Assembly: GCF_000739735.1 (NCBI RefSeq)
Contig: NZ_BBJF01000006.1
Coordinates: 372,001-436,000, forward strand
Origin: Paraburkholderia ginsengisoli NBRC 100965
GTDB lineage: Bacteria; Pseudomonadota; Gammaproteobacteria; Burkholderiales; Burkholderiaceae
Reading direction: 5' to 3'
Length of the DNA: 64,000 bases
Position 1 is the first letter of the stretch. Each line of letters opens with the position of its first letter. A program made the position numbers and the translations under genes. Shown piece by piece: positions 34,446 through 45,032 of this stretch. A model generated the notes under the pieces. It was not told the DNA's origin. It did no database searches and worked only from the letters and a program-made list of their open reading frames with translations.

Positions 34446-37400
34446 TCAACCCAGCGGCGTCTTCAGCGCATCGATCAGGTCGAGCACCTCGTAAGGCTTG
34501 CGCAGCGAAATCGCGTGCGGTAAGACCTTGCGCTGCTCCGGCGTCAGCACGAGGTTGTAGCCCGTCAGAAAGATCACGCGCAGATCGGGCCGCTCGCGGC
34601 ACACGTCCAATGCGAGATCGACGCCCGATTTGCCGGCCAGCCCCACGTCGGTCAGCATCACGTTGATCGCGTGCTCGCTGAGAATCCGCTTCGCGTCGTG
34701 CTCGCCCTCGGCTTCCAGAATGTCGAAGTCGAAAGTCCGCAGCAATTCGGCGGTGCTCACGCGGATCATCTCGTCGTCTTCCACCAGCAGAATGCGCATC
34801 CGCCCGTCGACGGCGGGCAGATCCGCGCCCTTCTCCGCGGCCGGCGGATCGGTTTGCAGAAGCTGGCGCTCTGCTTCGGCGACATCGGCCGCCTGCGGGT
34901 TCTGCGTTTGCAGCACATAGCGGACCTTGCGCGCCAACGCTTCATGCGTGTACGGCTTGCTGAGCAGTTCGATGCCTTCGTCGAGCCGGCCGGCGTGCAC
35001 GATCGCGTTGTCGGTATAGCCGGATGTGAACAGCACCGCGATGGTCGGCAAACGCTCGCGCGCCTTGCGTGCGAGTTCGGTGCTGCGCAACGGACCGGGC
35101 ATCACCACGTCGGTGAACAGCATGTCGATCGGCACGCCGCTTTCGACGATCGCCAGCGCACTCTGCGCATCCTTCGCCTTCAGCACGCTATAGCCGAGGT
35201 CGGACAGCATCTCGACTACCGTCGCTCGCACCTCCTCGTCGTCCTCGACGATCAGGATCGTTTCCGTGCCGCCTTTCGCGGGACCGGCCTCGACGTTCGT
35301 TTCGAGGTCTTCTTCCTGACGCACACGCGGCAGATAAATGCGGATCGTCGTGCCGTGCCCTTCTTCGCTGTAGATCTTCACATGGCCGCCGGACTGCTTG
35401 ACGAAGCCGTACACCATGCTCAAGCCGAGACCCGTGCCCTGGCCTTCCGGCTTGGTCGTGAAGAACGGTTCGAACACACGCTCGCGCACGGTCGGCGACA
35501 TGCCAGAGCCGGTATCGGTGACCGCCAGCATCACGTACTGACCCGGCGTGACCTCTGCGTTGCGCTTCGCGTAGGCGTCGTCGAGCGCGGCGTTGCCGGC
35601 TTCGATCGTGAGCCTGCCGTGACCGTTCATCGCGTCGCGCGCGTTGATCGCGAGATTGAGCAACGCGTTTTCGACCTGGAACGGATCGACCAGCGTGTTC
35701 CACAAACCGCCCGACACGATGGTCTCGATTTCGACGCCGTCGCCGAGCGCGCGCCGCAGCATATCGTCGAGCCCGCGCACGAAGCGGCCGAGGTTGACGA
35801 CCTTCGGCGCGAGCGGCTGACGCCGCCCGAACGCGAGCAATTGCGACGCGAGGTTGGCGCCGCGCGCGACGCCGGCCAGCGCGTTGCGCACGCGTTGCTC
35901 GGGCTTCTCGGCGCCAGCGACGTCTTTTGCGAGCAACTGCAGATTGCCGCCGATCACTTGCAGCAGGTTGTTGAAGTCGTGCGCGACGCCGCCCGTGAGC
36001 TTGCCGATCGCTTCCATCTTCTGCGCCATGCGCAGCGCTTCTTCCGCGTGCCGCAACGCCTCGGTGGTTTCCTTGTCGGCGGTGACGTCGCGGCCCACGC
36101 CGTGAATCCGCGACGTCGCGGGATCGAGCGCGAGCGTCCAGGCGACCCAGCGCCAGGTGCCGTCGATCCGCTTGAAGCGGTTTTCATAACGCACCGGCAG
36201 ACCGGTGCGGCGCAATTCGGCGAGATGCGCGCCGACGATGCCGACATCGTCCGGATGCACCAGCTCGACGTACGAACGCGACATCAACCAGTGCACGTTG
36301 TGGCCGAGCGCGCTGCTCCATGACGGACTCACGCGCTGCAAGCGTCCCTCGATGTCGGCGACCACCAGCAAGTCTTCGCTCAGTTCCCACAGACGATCGC
36401 GGTCCGCCACGGTCTCGATCACGCGACGTTCCAGCGTCTCGTTCAGGTCGTGCAGCGCGCTTTGCGCCTTGGTGCGTTCGGCGATTTCCCGCTGCGCGGC
36501 TTCGTACAGGCGCGCGTTGTCGATCGCGATCGCCGCCTGCGCCGCGATGCCGGCGAGAATCCGTTCGGCGCGCTCGGTGAACACGCCGGGCTCGGGATGA
36601 CCGAAGAACAGTCCGCCGACCACTTCGCCGTTACGCGACAGCACCGGCGCGGCCAGATAGCTGCGCACTTTCAGATGGCCTTCCGGCATGCCGCGATACG
36701 GCACGTTGTGGCCGTAGCGCGGGTCCTGCGTGATGTCGTCGACGCGCACGATGCCTTCGCCGTTGAACGTGGGTCCGAACACCGCCGTGTTGCGCGGCAT
36801 CGGGAAGCGCTCGAACGCGTCTTGCGGCACGCCCGACAGCGTGTACAGCATGTAGCTGCCGCCGCTGTCGTCGAGCACGTTGTAGAAGAACGAGCCGAAC
36901 GCGGCGCCGGTCAGTTCGGTGGCCGCGTCGGTGACGATCTGCACCGCGCGCTTCAGATCGAGTTCGGCCGCGACCGTCGAGCCGACGCGATTGAGGATTT
37001 CGAGCGTGCGCGATTCCTCGCGCAGTTTCATCTCGGTCTCGCGACGCAGCCGCGCCAGTTGCAGATTGCCCGACACGCGCGCCAGCAATTCGCGCGACGA
37101 AAACGGCTTGGTCAGATAGTCGTCCGCGCCATGCTCGATACCGTCGACGAGCGCTTCCTCGCCCGCGCGGGCCGACAGCATCAGCACCGGCGTGTCGCGC
37201 AGGACAGGATCGGCGCGCAGTTCGCGCAGCAGGCCGAAGCCGTCGAGGCGCGGCATCATCACGTCGGACAGCACCAGGTCGGGCGGCTGCGCGCGTGCCG
37301 CTTCGAGCGCGGCCTCACCGTCGGCGGCGAGCCGTACTTCGTGACCCGCCGTACGCAGAATGCGGCTCATGTATTCGCGCAGATCCGCGTTGTCGTCGAC

Positions 37401-39385
37401 GATCAGGAGTTGCGCGGCACCCGCCGCTTTGACGCCCGCCGCCGACCCGTCATCGCTGGAAGCGGAACCCGACGCCGATGCCGGCGTCTCGACGAGAATC
37501 TCGTTCTCCGGGCTCCAGCGCAACGCGGCGTCCACATAGGTCCGCGCGTGCCGGCTCATCTCCGCATGCACGGCGTCGTCGTGCACCGACGGCAACATCG
37601 CGCCACGCGGCAACGCGACGATGAAACACGCGCCCTCGCCCAACGTGCTGTCGACCCGCACGGTGCCGCCATGCAGCTTCACCAGTTCCTGCACCATCGC
37701 GAGGCCGATGCCGCTGCCCTCGACCGAGCGCCCCGGCGCGCCCGCCACGCGGTGAAAACGTTCGAATAGCCGCGGCACTTCTTCCTGCGCGATGCCGATG
37801 CCGCTGTCGCTCACGCTGACTTCGACGCCGGCGCCGTCGAGCACGCGAACCGCGACCCGGATCGTGCCGAAGAACGTGAACTTGTATGCGTTCGACAGCA
37901 GGTTCATCACGACCTTTTCCCACATCTCGCGGTCGAGCTGCACGATCACGGGACTCGACGGAATCTCCAGTTCGAGCCGCAAGCCGGCCGCCTCGATCGC
38001 GGACTGGAACAGCGACGCGAGTTCGGCCGTGAACGACGCGATGTCGGTGGGCTGCGTGTCGATCTGCATGCGCCCCGCCTCGATCCGCGAAAAATCGAGC
38101 AGCGCGTTGACGAGCTTCAGCAGACGCAAGCCGTTGCGATGCGTGATCTCGATCAGCGCGCGGTCGTCGACGTCGGTGCCCGGCTCATCCTTGTCCGGGT
38201 CCGCCCCGAGGTCGGGCTGCGGCCTCGCGAGCAGTTCTTCGAGCGGCCCTAGCATCAACGTCAACGGCGTGCGGAACTCGTGGCTGATGTTGGAAAAGAA
38301 GGTGGTTTTCGCGCGATCGATTTCGGCCAGCGCTTCCGCGCGCCGCCGCTCTTCCTCGTAGGCCTGCGCGTACCCGATTGCCGAGCCGATCTGCCCGGCG
38401 GCAAGGCTCAGGAAGCTGCGATACGCGTCGTCGTAGAGACGGCATGGATTCAGGCCAGCGATCAACACCACCGCATGAGTGGTTTCGCTGCCAGGAGACA
38501 CCGGCAGGATCACCGCCTGCTGCGGCGCGAGATGCCACGGGCCGGCCGGCAATGCGGTGCCGAAGCGCTGCGTCAGCCCGCGCACCATATGCGGCACCTG
38601 AATCTTGAGGACGTCGGCCAGCGGCCAAGGCATGTCGCCGTCGATGCGCATCGACTCGGGCGCGCCCGGATGACCCGGCTCGATACCGCTCGCGCCGACC
38701 AACGTGACCGTATCGCCACCGGGTTCGTCCGCGTACAGCAACGCGAACGGCAGGTCCTGCGCGTTGGTGCGCAGCGCACGCGCGCTCAGCTCGCAGGCCT
38801 CGCGCCAGTCGCGACCGTCGGGGCTCGCCGCCGCCAGCTCCTTGAGCAACGCCAGTTGCCGCTCACCGACCACCCGCAGGGTGTCGTCGCTGTTCGCGCA
38901 GATGATGCCGCCGGGTTGGCCGTCGTCGCCGGGAATCGGGCTGTACGAGAAGGTGTAATAGGTCTCCTCGGGAAAGCCGTTGCGCTCCATGATGAGCAGC
39001 TTCTGTTCGACGAAGGTGCCTTCGGCGCCATTCAACGCGGTGTTCAGCAGCGGCTCGATGTCCGGCCAGATTCGCGCCACACGACGCGCGTCGGTTGACC
39101 GAGCGCGTCCGGATGCTTGCCGCCAATGATCGATTTGTACGGGTCGTTGTAAAAGTAGAGCAGCTCGCTGCCCCAGCCGATCCAGATCGGCTGCCGCGAC
39201 GTGAGCATGATGCGAATCGCGATCTTCAGCCCTTGCGGCCAGGAATCGGGCGCGCCGAGCGCGGTGCGGTTCCAGTCGTAGGCGCGGATCAGCGCGCCGA
39301 GTTCGCCCCCGCCGGCAAGAAACGACGGCGCGGCCAAGCCGGCTTGCGGTACATCCGACATGAAGCGGTCCGGCTCTTTCAACGC
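34446..39385 (-). pseudogene. Giant hybrid histidine kinase (two kinase cores, three receivers), frameshifted
   Basis: Restored, this is a ~1646-residue sensor kinase. Order: PAS-like sensor (N-terminal ~105 residues, [15 protein letters not shown]), GAF-like region, HisKA with His near 38281 ([11 protein letters not shown]), HATPase, receiver 1 with Asp near 37264 ([11 protein letters not shown]), GAF, PAS, second HisKA with His near 35980 ([12 protein letters not shown]), HATPase, receiver 2 (Asp near 35110) and receiver 3 (Asp near 34648). No membrane segment is seen, so it is cytosolic. Near 39071 the frame is lost: GTGTGGCGCGAATC should read [14 protein letters not shown] but lacks one A of an expected AAA. 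Upstream the reading is in one frame, downstream in another. The start is TTG 39385 (after GAGGAG) or ATG 39361. It may be a true mutation or a base-calling error; most of the gene is intact. Confidence 0.85.
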
Positions 39386-39789
39386 GATCTCCTCGGCGCG
39401 ACGGGTCACACAATCGTGCGACCGCTATAGCAAAAGCGGTGCCCGATACAACGGATGACTAAGGAACAGCGCACTTGGTGTAGCGCGATTCTCGCATGTC
39501 GCGGTGTGGAGCAGGAAGAGAAGATGGCCGCTGAAGCCCGAAATAGCAGGGTTTCAGCGCCGCCCGCCGATGGGGAGAGGCCACATGGAAGGCGTCGGAG
39601 AGAAGGGAGATGCGGCGCGAGCGGTGCCGGTGAAATGCTGGCGTCAGACGGCGTCGTGCCGGGTAAAACGTACCTCGAAGATACCTCGACGCATGGCGCG
39701 GACAAGGCGAATTTCCCGGTCGGACGGCAAGCGCGGCCGACCGGTTTGCTTCGTTTGCTTCTTTTGCTTCAGTCAGCCGAGGCCAATAG
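39386..39789. other. Intergenic region between the kinase and the iron module
   Basis: About 400 bases with no convincing gene on either strand. A hairpin with arms GCTGAAGCCC (39530-39539) and GGGTTTCAGC (39549-39558) could end the iron-module transcript, but it has no strong T-run. The kinase promoter should lie in its left part. Confidence 0.4.
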
Positions 39790-40509
39790 TTACATCAACC
39801 CCACGGCGATTGCTGTGGCGATCGATCCCAGCACCAGCACCGCGCCGACCGTCTTGCGCTTGTTCAGCTCCGTCCACAGCAGCACGCCCGTGAGCGACAG
39901 CAGAATGATGCTGCCCGCGAGCGTGTCGATCAGCAGCACCCAGCCGATGCTCAGGCCGACGCCTTTATGCAGATTCGTCAGCATCGCGAGGAACGTGTTT
40001 TCGCTGCGCTTGACCGTCACATACCCATTGCCGACCCAGTACTCGGCCGACGTGTTCTCGCGCGGCGACGCGAAGTTCAGTTGCCAGTGCTCGGGCTGGA
40101 CCACGCTGCGGTCGCCCCAGGCGACCGGATGCGCAGGCTCCTTTTGCACCCGCCCCGGGTTGCCGGCGATCTTCAATTCGTGCTTGAGCCACCTGGCCAA
40201 CTCGCGCGGCGTTTCCGGCGCGGGTTGCGGCAGCGGCACCTGCAGCGCCGACACTTGCGGCTCACCGGTCGACACTCTGAGCGGACCGGCGCGATGGTTC
40301 AGAAAGAAGCCCGTGGTGCCGAACAGCAAGCCGAGCGCCGCGCCCCACAAGCCGATCCAGCCATGCACCTTGCGCAGCCATTTGACGAAGGTCGCGCGGC
40401 GCGAGCGCTGCTGCCGCGACTTCAGCTCGTCGCTGTCGAACCGCTGCGGCTCGCGCGCCGCGCGCTCGTCCGCTGCCGGTTGCATGTCGATAGTGTCGGG
40501 GACGCTCAC
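39790..40509 (-). CDS. PepSY-associated membrane protein
   Basis: A 239-residue inner-membrane protein. [30 protein letters not shown] is the first PepSY-associated TM segment, with the H.W.G....L pattern. A periplasmic region ([28 protein letters not shown]) follows, and two further helices complete it. Such proteins accompany TonB-dependent siderophore receptors and may act as reductases that release iron from the siderophore. Its start overlaps the PiuC-like gene's stop by four bases (ATGA), so the genes are translationally coupled. Confidence 0.87.
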   Translation of the reverse strand: MSVPDTIDMQPAADERAAREPQRFDSDELKSRQQRSRRATFVKWLRKVHGWIGLWGAALGLLFGTTGFFLNHRAGPLRVSTGEPQVSALQVPLPQPAPETPRELARWLKHELKIAGNPGRVQKEPAHPVAWGDRSVVQPEHWQLNFASPRENTSAEYWVGNGYVTVKRSENTFLAMLTNLHKGVGLSIGWVLLIDTLAGSIILLSLTGVLLWTELNKRKTVGAVLVLGSIATAIAVGLM

Positions 40510-41189
40510 GTTTCGCTCCAGGTACGCAGTAGATTGTGATAGCAGCCGACCAGACTGCGGCGTGCAATCTCGTCGGCGTGGGCGGCATTCAGCCGTTGAA
40601 TCGCGGTGTCCATGTCGAACAGCAGTGCGCGTTGCGTGTCGCTGCGTACGAGGCTTTGCACCCAGAAGAAACTGGCGATGCGCGCGCCGCGCGTGACCGG
40701 CGTGACCTGATGCAGACTCGTGGCCGGATAGACGATCATGTCGCCCGCCGGCAGCTTCACCTGCTGCACGCCGTAGGTGTCTTCGATCACCAGCTCGCCG
40801 CCGTCGTACTCGTCGGGCTCGGAAAGGAACAGTGTCACCGACACGTCGGTGCGCAGCTTCACGCCGTTGGGTAGCACACGCACCGCGCCGTCGACGTGAC
40901 TGCCGAACTGCATGCCGCCTTCGTAGCGATTGAACAGCGGCGGATAGACCTGGTTCGGCAACACCGCGCTGATGAAGAGCGGATTGCGCTCGATCGCCGC
41001 GAGGATCACGTCGCCGAGTTCGCGCGCCACCGGCGTGTGCTCGGCGATCTGCTGGTTGCGCTTGACCGGCGCGCCCTGATAGCCGGCGGTCGCGCGGCCG
41101 TCGACCCAGGCGTCGCCGGCCTGCGCGAGCCGTTCGCGCACGAAGCGCAAGCGGTCGGCGTCCAGTACTTTCGGAATCTGCAGCAACAT
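40506..41189 (-). CDS. Fe(II)/2-oxoglutarate-dependent dioxygenase, PiuC/YbiX family
   Basis: A 227-residue protein. GSHVDGA provides His and Asp of the 2-His-1-Asp iron site, [25 protein letters not shown] provides the second His and the 2-oxoglutarate Arg. The start [21 protein letters not shown] and the end of the protein match E. coli YbiX and Pseudomonas PiuC, which are co-transcribed with Fiu/PiuA receptors under iron starvation. The substrate is not known. It lies between the TonB-dependent receptor (69 bp upstream) and the PepSY protein (4-bp overlap). Confidence 0.92.
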   Translation of the reverse strand: MLLQIPKVLDADRLRFVRERLAQAGDAWVDGRATAGYQGAPVKRNQQIAEHTPVARELGDVILAAIERNPLFISAVLPNQVYPPLFNRYEGGMQFGSHVDGAVRVLPNGVKLRTDVSVTLFLSEPDEYDGGELVIEDTYGVQQVKLPAGDMIVYPATSLHQVTPVTRGARIASFFWVQSLVRSDTQRALLFDMDTAIQRLNAAHADEIARRSLVGCYHNLLRTWSET

Positions 41190-41258
41190 GATGTTTCCTT
41201 TGCGTCGGCTTACCGTGTCAGGAGAACCCAGCCTAACGTAGTGTCCACGCCGCCTATA

Positions 41259-43487
41259 TCAAAAACGGTAATCGAAGGTCGCCAGCAACGTGCGCCCGAT
41301 ACCCGGCACCGAACGGCCGCCGTCAGACGGAATCAGCGCGTCGAAGTATTCCTTGTTGGTCAGGTTCAACAGGTTCAGGCGCACGTCGAACTTCTTCGCG
41401 TGATAAGCCGCGGTCGCGTCCCAGCGCGTGTAGCCCGGCACCCGCACGTAGTTCGTGTTCGACGCATAGCGCGGCGACATGTAGATCGGGCCGCCGCCGA
41501 TTTCCCAATGCGGGGTGATCGCGTAGGTGGTCCAGAACGTCAGCGTGTTGCGCGGCGTGTTGGCCGGCGTGTGTCCCTGCGTGCCGTCGAGCGCCTTCAG
41601 GATCACGGCGTCCATGTACGTATAGCCGCCGAACACCTGCCACTTGTCGGTGATGTGGCCGGTCACGGCCGCCTGGAAACCGTCCACGCGGATGTCGCCG
41701 GCGAGTTCGTACTCGGTCGGCGAGACCTGTGTGCGGGCGTTGTCCTTTTCTTCGCGGAAGAGCGCGGACGTCACCGAGATGTTGCCACCGAACAGATCCC
41801 ACTTGCCGCCGACTTCATACGACTTGGTCGATTCGGGCGCGAGGTTTTGCGTGAGGTTCGTCACCGTCAGGTTTTCGAGCGACGGGTTGAACGACGTGCC
41901 GTACGACACGTAGTACGACTGCCAGTCGGTCGGCTGATAAATCACGCCCGCGCGCACGCTGGTGAAGAAGTTGGTCTGGCTCGCGTAGGCCGGCAGGCTG
42001 ATCGAGTTGTTGATCGCCGCCTGGAAACGATCCCAGCGCAAGCCACCGATCACCTTCCAGTGCTGGTTCAGCGACACGGTGTCGTTCAGGTACGCGCCGA
42101 GTTCGGTGGCGCCGGAGTCGGCGTAGTTACCGACCGTGGTCGTCACGTTGCCCGGCGTGCTCATGATCGGCGGATTCAGCATCGGCACGATCGGCAGGTT
42201 GCCGCGCGTGTACGCCTGGTTCGTATAGCTGTCGTGCCCGATCTCGAAGCCGGCGATCAGGTCATGCTTGATCGGCCCGGTGTCGAATTTGTATTCGAGC
42301 ATCGTGTCGTTGTAAATCGCGCGGTTCTCGATCACACGATCGTGGCTCTGCAGCTTGATGAACAATTGCGATGGCGACAGCGTCGTGAAGTTGCCGTTGG
42401 TCAACGCGGTGCTCGACGACAGCGGCCCGGTCAGCACCGATTGCGGCGCGGTTTCGCGCGCGTCGGTCTCCGAATGCGAGAACTGCGTCTGGTTGGTCAG
42501 GGTGAGCGCGTCCGAGAACTTGTGCTTGATTGCAGCCGTGAAGATCTGCACGTCCTGGATCGTGCGGTCATCGGTCAGACCGTAGAAGGTATTTCTCGGC
42601 ACCGGCGACGGACGGCCGTTCAACGCCTGGATGCCGTAGTCGGGCATGTCGTGGTTGTGCTGGATCAGCGCGGACAGCGTGATCTCGGTCGGCGTGCCGA
42701 TGCCGAAGCGCACTTCCGGCGCGATGCCGAAGTCCTTGTTCTTCATCACGTCGCGCGTCGAACCCAGGCTTTGGCCGAATGCGTTCAGGCGAATCGCCGC
42801 GGTATCCGTCAGCTTATGGTTCACGTCGACGGTGGTGCGGTAGCGGTCGTCGGTGCCGACCATCCCCGAGACTTCCGCGAAGTCCTTCAACTGCGCCTTC
42901 TTGGAGACCTGATTGATCACGCCGCCTGTCGAGCCGCGGCCGAACAGCATCGACGACGGGCCGTACAGCACTTCGAGCGACTCCAGATCGAACGTGTCGC
43001 GATAGTACTGGTTGCGGTCGCGGAAGCCGTCGAGGTAAATGTCGTTTTGTGCGGTGAAGCCGCGCAGGTTGATGTTGTTGCCGATCTGGCCGCCTTCGGC
43101 CGCGCCGATCGTCACGCCGGGCGCATTGCGCAGCGCGTCGGTGAACGACGTCGCGCCTTGCGAAGCCAGCAGACTCTTGTTGATGACGGTGACGGTCTGC
43201 GGAATATCGCGCAAGGCGGTCGGCGTCTTTGCACCGACGGTCGAGCGTTCCGCCTGGAAGTCCTGTTGTTCAGCCTGCGCCGCGACGCCGATGGTCGGCA
43301 GCGTGCCGCTCTCGGTGGCGGTGCCGGTTGGTGCGTTGGTCGGTGCGTTTGCCGATCCGTTTGCCGGGTTCTTATCGGCCGCAGGTTGCGACGCGGTTTG
43401 AGGAGCAGTCTGCGCGACGGCCGGTGTCGCAAATGGAATGGCAAAAGCTAGCGCTAACGCAGTCGCAAGCGGCGTGTGGTTGAACAT
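41259..43487 (-). CDS. TonB-dependent siderophore receptor (Fiu/PiuA-like)
   Basis: A 742-residue outer-membrane receptor. Residues 1-26 are a signal peptide (cleavage near TPAVAQ). The plug follows (AKTPTALRDIPQTVTVINKSLL, DALRNAPGVTIGAAEGG, LRGFTAQNDIYLDGFRDR), then a beta barrel ending in the terminal aromatic TFDYRF needed for outer-membrane insertion. The DIYLDGFRDRNQYYRDTFDLES signature is typical of catecholate-siderophore receptors such as Fiu and PiuA. It heads the iron module with the PiuC and PepSY genes, and a Fur-box-like site lies 127 bases upstream. Confidence 0.93.
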   Translation of the reverse strand: MFNHTPLATALALAFAIPFATPAVAQTAPQTASQPAADKNPANGSANAPTNAPTGTATESGTLPTIGVAAQAEQQDFQAERSTVGAKTPTALRDIPQTVTVINKSLLASQGATSFTDALRNAPGVTIGAAEGGQIGNNINLRGFTAQNDIYLDGFRDRNQYYRDTFDLESLEVLYGPSSMLFGRGSTGGVINQVSKKAQLKDFAEVSGMVGTDDRYRTTVDVNHKLTDTAAIRLNAFGQSLGSTRDVMKNKDFGIAPEVRFGIGTPTEITLSALIQHNHDMPDYGIQALNGRPSPVPRNTFYGLTDDRTIQDVQIFTAAIKHKFSDALTLTNQTQFSHSETDARETAPQSVLTGPLSSSTALTNGNFTTLSPSQLFIKLQSHDRVIENRAIYNDTMLEYKFDTGPIKHDLIAGFEIGHDSYTNQAYTRGNLPIVPMLNPPIMSTPGNVTTTVGNYADSGATELGAYLNDTVSLNQHWKVIGGLRWDRFQAAINNSISLPAYASQTNFFTSVRAGVIYQPTDWQSYYVSYGTSFNPSLENLTVTNLTQNLAPESTKSYEVGGKWDLFGGNISVTSALFREEKDNARTQVSPTEYELAGDIRVDGFQAAVTGHITDKWQVFGGYTYMDAVILKALDGTQGHTPANTPRNTLTFWTTYAITPHWEIGGGPIYMSPRYASNTNYVRVPGYTRWDATAAYHAKKFDVRLNLLNLTNKEYFDALIPSDGGRSVPGIGRTLLATFDYRF

Positions 43488-43613
43488 TGGAAATCCCGTC
43501 AGGTGTGCGCTTGCCCGATTCGCATGTCTCCCATGGAATGAATGGCAAGCTGCAATTGGCTGGCTTCCGGTCGCCTAATGACGCAGCGGGACGGGATGGC
43601 TGGCTGGTGGTCA

Positions 43614-43632
43614 AATGAGAATCGCTATCATT
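43614..43632 (-). promoter_or_regulatory. Fur box of the iron module
   Basis: On the minus strand the 19-base site AATGATAGCGATTCTCATT agrees well with the Fur consensus (AATGATAAT.ATTCTCATT form). It lies ~127 bases before the receptor start, so iron-bound Fur should repress the receptor, dioxygenase and PepSY genes. Confidence 0.8.
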
Positions 43633-43944
43633 CCACATGCGTCAAAGTGCATCAATCGCGCCGTTGGTTACTTCTCGTAAGGGAATTATTTCCGGCCTTT
43701 ACGAGCGTATGGCGTTCGTAATTTTTATTCGACTGACAGTTTGCGTTTATTACGACTCGTAATTTATGCACTCAGAATTTCAAGCACCCATAAGGCAGGC
43801 TTCTCACCTCGTCGAAATTTAAACTTTCAAATTAATAACATCACACCAAAACACACAGCCAATATTTATTTGCAATACGGTTTATCCTTTTTGCAACACT
43901 CGCTACATTCCCCTTGTTCCGTTCCTTCTTCGGAGTTGTTGACC
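43633..43944. other. AT-rich intergenic island
   Basis: The ~310 bases before the aldo/keto reductase are far more AT-rich than any neighbour (runs such as AATTTTTATTCG and TCAAATTAATAAC). No gene is seen. It may contain the promoter of the reductase gene and could be a trace of insertion or a nucleoid-protein (H-NS/MvaT-like) binding region. Confidence 0.5.
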
Positions 43945-44940
43945 ATGCAATACCGCAAATTCGGCCGCACCGGCCTGACTGTTTCGCGACTGTGTCTCGG
44001 CACGATGACCTTCGGTCTGCAAACCGAGGAAAATGCCTCGCATCGCATCCTCGATACTGCGGCGGACGCCGGTGTGAACTTCATCGACACGGCCAATGTT
44101 TATCCGCTCGGCGGCGGCGAGCAGATTGCCGGGCGCACGGAAGAGATCGTCGGACGCTGGTTGAAGGGCAAGCGCGAGCGCTTCATTCTCGCGACCAAGG
44201 CGGTCGGCAAGATGGGACCGTCGACGTGGGACCAGGGCGCGTCGCGCAAGCATTTACTGGATGCCATCGACGCTTCGCTGCGTCGGCTCGGCACCGACTA
44301 CGTGGACCTCTACCAGCTCCACTCCGACGACGCGAGCACGCCGCTCGACGAAACGCTCGAAGCACTGGATACGATCGTGCGCTCAGGCAAAGCGCGCTAT
44401 ATCGGCGTATCGAACTTTCTCGCGTACCGGCTCGCGCGCGCGTTGGGACGCGCCGACGTGCTGCGCGTCGCGCGCTTCGTGTCGGTGCAGCCGCGCTATA
44501 ACCTGCTGTTCCGTCAGATCGAACGGGAGCTGTTGCCGTTGGCCGCCGAGGAGCAATTGGCGGTGATGCCCTACAACCCGCTAGCGGGCGGCTTGCTGAC
44601 GGGCAAGCACCAGTTGGACGCGACGCCGGCGAGTGGGCGTTTCACCGAAAGCGTCGGCAAGGCTGGGGCGATGTACCAGGAGCGGTATTGGCATAAGCGT
44701 GAATTCGAAACGATCGAGCAACTCAAGGCGATCGCGGCGTCGACCGGCGAGTCGTTGACGCGAGTGTCACTTGCGTGGGTGCTGGCCAATCCGCTCGTGA
44801 CCTCGGCGATTATCGGCGCAAGCCGCGCAGAGCAGTTGAGCGATACGCTCGCGGCCTCCGAGCTCGTGCTCGATACACAGATCAAGACGCAACTCGATGA
44901 GGCCAGCGTGCAATATCGATGGGGCGATGCCGCCAGGTAA
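43945..44940 (+). CDS. Aldo/keto reductase
   Basis: A 331-residue (beta/alpha)8 NADPH-dependent oxidoreductase of the AKR superfamily. MQYRKFGRTGLTVSRLCLGTMTFG is the family opening; GVNFIDTANVY supplies the catalytic Asp and Tyr, FILATKAVG the Lys, and LYQLHSDD the His. SAIIGASRAEQL near the end is the cofactor-binding block. The start at ATG 43945 follows CGGAG; the frame is open further upstream but only in AT-rich, non-family sequence. Substrate unknown. Confidence 0.92.
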   Translation: MQYRKFGRTGLTVSRLCLGTMTFGLQTEENASHRILDTAADAGVNFIDTANVYPLGGGEQIAGRTEEIVGRWLKGKRERFILATKAVGKMGPSTWDQGASRKHLLDAIDASLRRLGTDYVDLYQLHSDDASTPLDETLEALDTIVRSGKARYIGVSNFLAYRLARALGRADVLRVARFVSVQPRYNLLFRQIERELLPLAAEEQLAVMPYNPLAGGLLTGKHQLDATPASGRFTESVGKAGAMYQERYWHKREFETIEQLKAIAASTGESLTRVSLAWVLANPLVTSAIIGASRAEQLSDTLAASELVLDTQIKTQLDEASVQYRWGDAAR

Positions 44941-45032
44941 GCGGCGTTGGGTTTTCACGGCGGCATGAGGCAGCGAGGTGAAGCGACGCGATGCGCCGCC
45001 TCGCCTTCACGCCGCCGTCAAGACAGACGACG

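Noticed and set aside
40896..43451. An 851-codon open frame on the + strand opposite the TonB-dependent receptor
   Set aside because: It is arginine/valine-rich with no domain, and mirrors the receptor's codon structure; it is a GC-skew shadow of the real gene.
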